64,000 nucleotides of DNA from Numida meleagris (taxonomy: Eukaryota; Chordata; Aves; Galliformes; Numididae): positions 31,655,635-31,719,634 of the forward strand of contig NC_034414.1 of NCBI RefSeq assembly GCF_002078875.1, read 5' to 3'. Positions 52,595-61,380 of this stretch are shown in pieces. The position numbers and the translations under genes were made by a program. The notes beneath the pieces are model-generated. The model saw only the letters and a program-made list of their open reading frames with translations. It was not told the origin of the DNA and made no database searches. How positions within the stretch are numbered: the first letter of the stretch is position 1; each line of letters opens with the position of its first letter.

Positions 52595-53934
52595 AAGTGC
52601 CTGGGAAGATCATGGAGCAGATCCTCCTAGAAGACATGTTAAGGCACATACGTGACAAGGAGGTGATCCAAGACAGCCAGCATGGCTTCACCAAGGGCAG
52701 ATCTTGCCTGACCAATCTGGTGGCCTTCTACGATGAAGTGACGGCATTGGTGGATGGGAGGAGGGCGATGGATGTTATCTACCTGGACTTCTGCAAAGCC
52801 TTTGACAGGGTCCCTCATCACATCCTTCTCTCTAAATTGGAGAGGTATGGATTTGAAGGATGGACTGTTCGGTGGGTTAAGAACTGGTTGACTGGTCGCA
52901 GCCAAAGGGTTGTGATAAATGGTTCTGTGTCAGGGTGGAGGCCGGTCACGAGTGGTGTCCCTCAAGGCTCAGTCCTGGGACCGGTGCTCTTCAATGTCTT
53001 TATCAATGACATAGACGATGGAATCGAGTGCACCCTCAGCAAGTTTGCAGATGACACCAAGCTGAGCAGTGCAGTCCATACATTGGAAAGAATGGAGGCC
53101 ATCCAGAGGGACCTGGACAGGCTGGACAAGTGGGCCCACGAGAACCTAATGAGGTTCAACAAGGCCAAGTGTAGGGTGCTGCACTTGGGCCAGGGCAATC
53201 CCAGGTATTTATACAACCTGGGGGAAGAAGTACTTGAAAGCAGCACTGTGGAGAGGGACTTGGGGGTCCTGGTGGACGAGAAGCTGGACATGAGCCAGCA
53301 GTGTGCACTGGTGGCCCAGAGGACCAAGTATGTTCTGGGCTGCATTAAAAGAGGAGTGATCAGCAGGGAGAGGGAGGTGGTTGTCCCCCTCTACTCGGCT
53401 CTTGTGAGGCCCCATCTGGAGTACTGTGTCCAGGCCTGAGGCCCCCAGCACATGAAGGATGTGGAGCTCTTGGAAAGAGTTCAGAGGAGGGTGACCAAGA
53501 TGATCAGAGGGCTGGAGCACCTCTCCTATGAGGAAAGGTTGAGGGAACTGGGCTTGTTTAGTTTGGAGAAGAGAAGGCTCCGGGGAGACCTCATTGTGGC
53601 CTTCCAATACTTGAAGGGAGCATATAAACAGGAGGGGGATCGATTGTGAGAGTAGATAGCGATAGGAAAAGAGGGAATGGTTTTAAGCTGAGACAGGGGA
53701 GATTTAGGTTAGATATTAGAAGGAAGTTTTTCACACAGAAGGTGGTGATGCACTGGAACATGTTACCCAGGGAGGTTGTGGATGCCCCATCCCTGGAGGC
53801 ATTGAAGGCCAGACTGGACGTGGCTCTGGGCAGCCTGGTCTAGTGGCTGGTGACCCTGTACTTAGCAGGGGGGTTGAGACTCGATGATCTTTGAGGTCCC
53901 TTTCAACCCAGGCCATCCTAGGATTCTATGATTC
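52595..53934 (+). mobile_element. CR1 LINE, 5'-truncated, best preserved copy in the window
   Basis: Homology starts at GTGCCTGGGAAGATCATGG, inside the reverse transcriptase, right after an AT-rich T-tract. It continues to the end of ORF2 and the 3' tail (GATGATCTTTGAGGTCCC near 53883, GGATTCTATGATT at 53920-53932). The body and tail match the copy at 1-1645 closely. It carries few disabling changes, so it is younger than the other copies here. A mariner lies about 55 bp downstream. Confidence 0.96.
52597..53843 (+). pseudogene. CR1 ORF2 reverse transcriptase, nearly intact from mid-domain onward
   Basis: The first 280 codons are open. The methionine at 52597 is internal, not a start. Motif A DFCKAFD is at residues 64-70, [12 protein letters not shown] at 119-130 and the catalytic FADD at 150-153, all in consensus form. 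The lesions are a Trp-to-stop change at 53437-53439 (after EYCVQA), a return to the same frame from 53452, and a stop plus frameshift at about 53643-53649, after which the last frame runs to 53843 ([14 protein letters not shown] ... ALGSLV). Without the upstream endonuclease and 5' region it cannot move by itself. Confidence 0.95.
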
Positions 53935-53989
53935 AAGTAGTAGCTGTTATGTAGTTGCAGAGATGTTTTTTGTGATATAATATGATCTA

Positions 53990-54566
53990 GAAGGCAACAT
54001 CTCAAAAAAGTATTTCTCCTGTATTCCTCCTGTTTTATTATGTTGTCCCTTCATATAAAAGGCAAGTGCTGGCTGAATGGCAGTAGAGACTGAACCTTCC
54101 TGCCAAGATTCTGTTATATTTTGTTGTCATGTGACAGATGACAGCAGAGGAGTAGTCTGACAAAATGGTGTCTGACATGAAAGTGCATACAAAGCAAAGG
54201 TATGTCACTGAATTCTTCCATGTGGAAAAAATTGCACCCACTGGCATTCATCATCCCCTGCTGAATGTTTATGGAGACTAAACAATGGGTGTCAACATGG
54301 TGAGGTGGTGGGTGGTGTATTTCAGCAATGATGACAACAATGTGAAAGACAAGCCACATTCCAGATGGCCATGCAGACTTTTACAAGCATGACATGCAGG
54401 CTCTTATTCATCACTGGTGAAAATGCAGAGCTAAAGGTGGTGACTGTATTGAAGAATACTGTTTTGTACCTGAGAATTTGCTCTATCAAACAGTGTTGTT
54501 GTGCTCTTGGTACCTGTTGTAGTTTCCATGGAAATAAATGGGAGGCATTACTTTCTGAGTGTTGCC
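53990..54566 (+). mobile_element. Galluhop-type mariner, internally deleted, with terminal inverted repeats
   Basis: The left end GGCAACATCTCAAAAAAGTA (from 53993) pairs with the right end, whose reverse complement begins GGCAACACTCAGAAAGTA (54566 backwards). The similarity continues through a CCTCC word and TTTATT. The left end has a small insertion or duplication (GTATTTCTCCTGTATTCCTCCTG). TA lies at 53988-53989 and 54567-54568, the expected target. The total of about 577 bp is under half of a full mariner (about 1.3 kb), because the middle of the transposase is missing. This makes it MITE-like. Confidence 0.85.
54168..54560 (+). pseudogene. Mariner transposase, N- and C-terminal pieces joined by a deletion
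   Basis: The first piece, from about 54168, reads KVHTKQRYVTEFFHVEKIAP and then, across a stop after NVYGD, WWVVYFSNDDNNVKDKPHS: this is the DNA-binding N terminus. At about 54370 it jumps directly to the C-terminal region (DMQALIHHW, then a GDC-IEEYCFVPENLLYQTVLL stretch). The catalytic core with all three aspartates is therefore absent. The protein is non-functional; mobility could only have come from an enzyme supplied by another copy. Confidence 0.78.
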
Positions 54567-56793
54567 TAGGTGGTGGCAGTTGTGTATAAAAGACAGTGGC
54601 TAAGCTTCTGACTTATTAGTTTTTCCATTAAGTAGTAACACATTATATGTATGATACCGTTTCCTTAAAAATTCTCTTATTACTTCCAACAGCAGTAAGA
54701 CAGTTTTTAGATCTGAATGTGGATAACAGGAAGTTGTAAGGGAAGAGTTGCAGCACTGAAGTTACCGCCCAGGGAAACAGGATTAAAGTTGTACTTAAGC
54801 ACTCCTGTGTTGTGTTCTTTGTTCTGTTTAGTTGCTGAATGGTTTAGTTGTAAGGGAAACATCACCAAACACCTGGGGAAGTAATGCTGGGTAGAATACT
54901 GTAGGAGAACTTCAGAAATTCCCAGCTTATTACACAGCTCATTTCCTCGGCCTTGGCCATGGTACGTTCCCACTCCAGAAGCTTTGGAGAAGATAGTCTG
55001 CAGGTTTCTCCTTTAATATCTTCAACAAAAAATAGGCATAAGAGAGATCCCTTTATGCCATTTTGCCCTCTGCATACAATCAATCATTCCCATTATCTGT
55101 GAAAGGATTTTAAAGAGCAGATATTTCACTCATGTACTAGAAAAACATTTAGTAATCTACTGAGGTAAAACTTCAATATTGATCATTTGAAATCTAACCA
55201 ATATTAGAATATTTAGCAACAGAATGAACAATCCAAGAAAAGAAAACAAAAAAAATTAAAAAGGATCTGATTCGATAAACTCAACAATCTTTGGAGAATA
55301 AAAAGCTACAAAATGTGGCCGCAAAATTCTTTTACAATCTCTGTAGGACATTCCTTAAAGTCAATGGCTTGTTTGAAAAATTTCAGATGCCACTTCAGTT
55401 TAATTACATCAACAGAATGATACTTAAGTGAAGTTGCAGGAAGATAGCAATTTGCATTGTCTATAATTTCTAAGCTGCCATACTTTTGGCATGTCAATCA
55501 ATAGGGTGTGATGTCTGGTTATTTGAAGTTCATCATATATCATTTAATATTGACTGTCACACTGTATCCTCAACAGGGCAATCTATCATAGGTGAATTCA
55601 GTCACATAGCTAGATAAATGGATATAAATTTATTCTTTTATACTGCTGTAAGCATATAATTAATAGCAGAATAAATAATTAGAATAAAAATATGCACCAT
55701 CCCATAGATTTTTCTATAATTATGCTATTCTCTTCACTCATTTAGGAAACAGCTGATTTCTTCCAGTTGTCACAAATCAGTTATTGTCAAAGACAGATGT
55801 GAATGCCTTTCTAGTATTAACAGATGCAACTTTGTGCTCTACTATAACTTTTTGAAAGCCACCACTGTAATGCTACTGAGACAATACCACACATATTTTA
55901 CAGACAAATGCAGGAAGAACAGCAGGCCAAGTAAGCATATGGATCTGCCCTTCTTTTCAGTTCAGCTTCTGGTACTTTTTGATAGGTGACACTATCTTAG
56001 AGTGAAATATCTGGAAGTTAGGAGTATACACTGAAGAAATAACACAGCCTGCTTGCACTGCTCTTGTATTCTTTCCTAAATTATGACCATTGTAGGAGAC
56101 TTGTTTTTTCCAGTGATTATTGCTGTTAGCCAAAGAACCAAGCAGAGCACTGCATTATTCTAAACAATTTGTTTTTGTTTTGTTTGTTGTTTTATGTTCC
56201 CAGTTACCTCACACTAGAGGGAATCTAGTAATGTCACACTAGAGTTGACATTACTTATGATGTGAGAATTGCATATATAAAGGTTCTCAATTTGGGCACA
56301 TACTATGCATTAAATGTAAGAGCACTTGAAAGTGGACTAATGTATAAGACAGAAGGAGATTACTTCATTAAAAATTGAATCAAGGAAAGAAACAGCTCTT
56401 AGAGAATTTCTTCTCGTTTGAATACAAAACAGGATAAGAGGGAGCTGTTGGTAACTAACAGCCATACCGCTTACTTTTTCAATGGGCACTAGAATTAATT
56501 ATGGTTGTAACGGTAAGAGATTTTTTTTATGAAATTTTCTGAGTCACTCAAATCTTGCTGTCTACCCAATCTGCTGAAACCTTTTTAATCACTGCTGCAC
56601 ACTCCTTTCACCTTTTTCTATCTACATCTACCACACTATCTTCAGCAGCTTCCACACTTAGCTGTTTCCTTTTCCCCTTCAGTGCTGGTGAAGGCGTACT
56701 TGCTCAGTTTTTTTTAAACCTGATTTGCCTGAAAGATGACAAATCAGGAAGGGAAAAATGTAACAAACATTTCAATTTTTACAAAAATTTAAG
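54567..56793. other. 2.2 kb without recognised gene
   Basis: AT-rich sequence. A minus-strand frame at 54862-55083 has a good-looking start context (ACCATGG near 54958) but no motif. A T/G-rich tract lies at about 56169-56195. TCACACTAGAG occurs twice at about 56208 and 56236. Confidence 0.6.
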
Positions 56794-56962
56794 TCATAGA
56801 ATCACCAAGTTTGGAAAAGTCCTCCCAGATCATCCAGCCCAACCGTCCACCTACCCTCAGTATTTCCCCCACTAAAAACCATGTCCCTTATTACAATATC
56901 TAAAAGTTTCTTAAATACCTCTAGGAACGGTGACTCCACCACCCCCCTAGGCAGTCCTATAA
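56794..56962 (-). mobile_element. CR1 LINE, short 3' terminal fragment
   Basis: The plus strand reads the reversed CR1 end: TCATAGAATCACCAAGTTTGG, CCCAGATCATCCAGCCCAAC, CGTCCACCTACCCTCAGTAT, TTTCTTAAATACCTCTAGGA and ACGGTGACTCCACCACC, fading near 56962. This matches the CR1 type whose tail begins with a hold-over of 'caaggttggaaaagacc'. Only the tail and the last codons remain. Confidence 0.88.
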
Positions 56963-58898
56963 TCTGTAACCTTCTGGTCTGTTTCCAAGTTGTGAGTGGG
57001 TCAGAAGCAGTAGCTTCCCATACTGATTTGAAAGCATAAGCTTCCCTGAGGTCTCTAGCCTAGCACCTCTAGAAGTAGCAGACTTTGTCATGTGTCCTTG
57101 AGGTCACCTGCTCATCAGTATATTGAATACTGCAATGATGTCAAAGCACAAGCCTCTCTGGAGAACTGACTCAGGCCTTCTGTCTTGCTGGACTGGTGTC
57201 AAAACTTCTGTAGGATCATGCTGGATAAAAGCCAAGGAATAGGCTCTTGTAGAATTACTGGCACATCCCCTCGAATTTTCTGGGTTTATGTCAAGATACT
57301 GACAAGGCCATTCTGTTTCCCCTAGCTTCACACTGAGGAGTGTTTTTAGTAGGATATTCATTCTATTATACAGAAATTGCATTTAAGCAAAGGATTCTTA
57401 TTCTTCTTTTCCTCTCCAGAGGATTTCGTAGTGGTGGAGATGTAACAGACACCAGATTTTCAGTCCTGACCAGGGTAATTTCCTTATATGAAGTACTGAT
57501 CTGTTACTTCTGTTACCATGGAGCGAGACAGATCTGGATTCCCAAATCCTCAATGTTTTACACCTTCCTTAATTGCTCCCTCCATCCGATGAGTTTCTTA
57601 TTTCCTTTGTTTGAAATGAATGATAGGAAATAAGTACAATTGCATTCATGGATAAGGAAAGGATGCCCCATCCAACACAAAATAAGATGGAGACAATTAT
57701 TTTTCTCAGAGTTATGAGAAATCTATCCCTGTCTAACACGCACCCTATAAAATTTTGTTTAATATAAATTCCTCCCTGTGTCCTGGGAAATCTACAGATT
57801 GTGATTAACAGAACACAATGTTTTTACCATATCAGATCATCATTACAAGGAAGGAGAAGACTATTATATGCATTTTATATAACAATAATATTGTGAGTTC
57901 TGAGCTTTCAAGAATATTGCTGTATGATATGAAAGATTCAGAATATACAGGATGACAAATATTTATATTGAAAAAATAATTTGAAGTGCTGCAACATTGC
58001 CAGTTTCCTGGTAGCAATGAGTCCAACATTAAATTTTATTGAGGAATGGAAGTATCATAGTCCTTATTATAAGAGTGCTTAAAGAAACTGATAAGAACAC
58101 AAGGAAGCACTTGAGTCAAAAGGCTGGCTACTATTCTAACTAGAGCTATTATATCTTAAGTTCCTAAAACTGACCTGAGATTTGATGTGTCATTGTCTCA
58201 AGTGGCAAAAGCAAGTGACAGAATCCTCACTGAAAGGTACTAAATTTATGCTATTATCTATATTACAGGTTTTTAAAGGCATTAAACACCTATGATGAAG
58301 GACTTATGGACTTCATACTTCTGAAGCTCTAGTCCTAAGTCACTTCTGAAAGTAGAACTTAAGCTACTAAATGACTTGGATTCTTCTGAAAAATTTTCCC
58401 TTGACATTTCCTATAGGCTATACACATTATGGGCACAGTGCAATATATCTGAAAGTAGTCTTTCCCCCTTTCAGTTGAAAATGATAAGAATTCGTAATGC
58501 AGATGGATGTATTACTGTTATTTATTGATTTATATTGCTTGAAATCAGGTTTAAAAGGATAACAGCTTAACTATATTTAGAAAAATAAAGCGCAGTATTA
58601 ACAAAGCTAGCTTCTAGAGCTGATACTTCATCAGCCTGACACATCACTATAATTTGTATGTGAAACTTCCAGGAAATAAATAACCCATTAAAAAAAGATC
58701 ATCTGTTCATGCTTTGCCACTTTTTTTTTAAACACTCATTGCTGAGCATGGCATTTAATAGCCCTTCCTCTGTTTACTAGAGACATCTAAAGTAAGTTAT
58801 GCTTACATATGCAGAAAATAGTACAGGATCAGTCTTTCGGTTGATTCCGTAGTTGTGTAGCCAGCCTTATCATATTTAAAATGCTCCTTTTAGGAGTT
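56963..58898. other. 1.9 kb without recognised gene
   Basis: AT-rich and featureless apart from short frames. The region directly after the CR1 tail (56963-57130) is less AT-rich but matches nothing I recognise. Confidence 0.6.
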
Positions 58899-59139
58899 GT
58901 AAACCATATTTCCTAATAATCACTATAGATAGAAACATAATTTAGTGTATTTTTACAGGGTTAGTACATTTTGTTCTATTGTAAACCATATTTCCTGATA
59001 ATTACTATAGATAGACAAATAATTTAGTATATTTTTATAGGGTTAGTACATTTTTATTGTATGGTAAACCATATTTCCTTATAATTACCAGAGAGAGAAA
59101 AATAATTTATATTTTTATAGGTTAGTACATTTTTATTGC
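58899..59139. repeat. Three tandem copies of an 82-bp AT-rich unit
   Basis: Units start at GTAAACCATATTTCCT at 58899, 58981 and 59064. Each continues with AATAATTTAGTRTATTTTTA-like sequence and closes with GGTTAGTACATTTT. Units 1 and 2 are nearly equal in length (82 and 83 bp); unit 3 has several small deletions and ends near 59139. The copies differ at multiple sites, so the array is not recent. Confidence 0.92.
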
Positions 59140-60119
59140 TGTACAGTTTCTGCAGATTAAGTACTTTGTGCTTTTTCTTTTTAAAGCAGTCACACTTCCT
59201 CAGTAACCACTTTTTTATTATTTATGTAATTTACAGATGATGGCTTCTTAAACTTGTTTTCCCTATTTTGCATTTTGAAGTTTCTATATAAATGTGCTGC
59301 TAATTTTGAAGGAAGAACAAAGCGCCTGTGAGACACTGTAGAAGTTAATTACATTGTTAAAATGATGACAGATTGCTTTAATGGTAGATATGCACTTAAT
59401 TGGAGAAAATATAACAAAATGTGCTATTTCATACTACTAAAAAGAGTCAGTCAAGAGCCATCACCCATTTACAGTCTTGTCTTCACCCAAATCACAATGT
59501 AAGTACAGTGTGATAACTGAGAGACATTGCTAGGCATGTATTCATGTACTGTACATTCATTCAGACAACCCATTAAATAGTGTTTGTTAACCTTTAATTC
59601 AGATGTCTGCAATAAGATAATACAATGTAAAACACAAGTCAATGGAGGGTCGTAAAGCTGTTTCTGCTACAGTTTTTATTAGCCTGTTATTCAGTGCTGA
59701 ATGCAGCTACACCCTGAAGCAAGTCTTGTATAAAAGTACAATGTCAATATATTATGATACAAACTCAACCTATAAAATCAATGACAAGCATTATGTCCGT
59801 TGCTATCACCTACTAAAATATAGATACTGTTTTTAATGGATGCAGTGGCACTTGGCTCAACATCACTGTACTATTACACTTAACCCCTTAGGCATGAAAC
59901 ACACTTTCAGGGCTTCTGGACACGGACTGCTCATTGCAGGGTGCTACAAGAACCAAGACAGCATATGTAAGCATAAGAATATGTATGTGTTAAATTCCTT
60001 TTAAAAGACTGTTGAAGGAAAATGGAATTATGATCTACACAATGGTGTGATCATCAGTTGCATTCTTCATCTATCCTGCTAACCAAGTGTTTGTATTTTA
60101 TTAAGAAATAATAGAATCT
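59140..60119. other. 1.0 kb without recognised gene; contains a possible regulatory segment
   Basis: The part at about 59281-59420 contains dense transcription-factor-like words (GAACAAAGC, TTAATTA, ATGATGACAG) and no low complexity. See findings. Conservation is not tested. Confidence 0.5.
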
Positions 60120-60815
60120 GTGTTGTAAAATTTGAAAAGGGCACCAAGCTGAAGAGGATTTCAAATATTCTGGAAAACATGGTTAGAATTCAAAGCACTA
60201 AATTGCAAGAAGACTCTGAAATCAATACAATATAATTCAATATGAATAACTTCAAAGTAGGGAAGATCTCCCTACTACCCCCAACTGACTGCATGAATGG
60301 AAATGGGACAGTAACTCGAAGTGATAGGCATACTGTGTAGTAGACAAACAGAATTGTTCTATTAAAGAAAAAAAACAAATGTTGTCCTCTAACATACCAG
60401 TAAAGTAGTTGAATATAGGACCAGAAGTAAATATTGCTCACTACTACAAACTAGGGAGCTTGCAACAACAATAATATGTTCTGTTTCAAGTTGTACAGGG
60501 TTAAAGATAGGGAAGAAACATAAAGGTAGGGTAGAAACTCAAGAAAGTGGCAAGAAAATGGGACACTGTGAGGAAAAGAAGATCTGTAAAGAAATCTTGC
60601 ATAAGAAAATAAAGAACTAATCTGCAAATTTGGAGTTATAAGCAAAATATTTTTGGAAGACAGTTTTTGCATCAAAAATAGTTTAATTAGGACAGGTCAC
60701 TTGGAGATTTAGAACATAGTTTAGATAAACATTTGTATAAGTATACTTACACACACTAGAAGAACAGCTTAGGTATTGCTAACAGTCTGTGTCAAGCCAG
60801 AATTTTTGTGATTCT
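60120..60815 (+). mobile_element. Probable ancient, heavily decayed CR1 LINE
   Basis: GGCACCAAGCTGAA near 60140 fits the codons after the CR1 FADD box (the box itself is not intact), and TTCAATATGAATAACTTCAA near 60237 fits the following FNKAKCK region. CACTTGGAGATTTAGAACAT near 60699, followed by AGATAAACATTTGTA, fits the C terminus. The block closes with TTTTTGTGATTCTGTG at about 60805-60818. The order and spacing fit a CR1 copy, but each match is weak. Confidence 0.42.
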
Positions 60816-60932
60816 GTGAAATTATACCTAAATTGTTTCTTAACTCAGAACTGGTAGACAAAAACTCGCATGACAAAAAGAATTGAAGCCCTATAAAAGT
60901 AGTTTTGCAAATGTAATATGAATATAAATATA

Positions 60933-61020
60933 ATAAATATAAAAATATTATATAAATATAAAAATATTATATAAATATAAAAATATTATATAAATATAAA
61001 AATATTATATAAATATAATA
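60933..61020. repeat. 19-bp AT-only minisatellite, four perfect copies plus partial
   Basis: ATAAATATAAAAATATTAT is repeated without change at 60933-60951, 60952-60970, 60971-60989 and 60990-61008, then breaks up into related ATAAATAT words to about 61055. Identical copies suggest a recently expanded and probably length-variable array. Confidence 0.95.
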
Positions 61021-61084
61021 TAAATAAATATAAAAATATGAAAATATAAAAATGTAATGCTATAATGTGATGGAAAGCACAGCA

Positions 61085-61380
61085 ATAATAGTGGGGTAGC
61101 AAAGTCCTAGGCTGCATCAAGTAAGGATAAGCCCAAAAGCAACAGCCACAGACACAGAAAGAAAGGAAAAAAAGCTGCTTACCCTTGGAATGCCTCAGGT
61201 AGGCAGGGATCTCTAGCAAGAAACCCTTGCCTCTACTGCCAACCCTTAAATGAGGTCTTCCAGTGACTACTCAGGTGCATTGCTTGCACCTGAGCTCCCC
61301 TGGGTTGGCCCTGCCTTCCTACCAGGTGCTTAATCACTGTTTCAAGCCGTTAACTTAGCATTTCCGCTATAGCAAATTTC
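61085..61380. mobile_element. Possible LTR-like interspersed repeat, family unknown
   Basis: This patch is clearly richer in G and C than its surroundings and has promoter- or LTR-like wording: GGCAGGGATCTCTAGCAAGAAACC near 61203, CCAACCCTTAAATGAGG near 61239, CTCAGGTGCATTGCTTGCACCTGAG (a near-palindrome) near 61270, and GGGTTGGCCCTGCC near 61301. It resembles avian LTR sequence I have seen, but I cannot place it. It starts right after the AT minisatellite. No TG/CA ends or target duplication are clear. Confidence 0.35.

Noticed and set aside
54862..55083. Minus-strand frame with an ACCATGG start context
   Set aside because: The protein after the start is short and unlike any known family; start context alone is not evidence.
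58899..59139. CRISPR-like array (three spaced repeats)
   Set aside because: The whole 82-bp unit repeats, with no distinct spacers, and the genome is avian.
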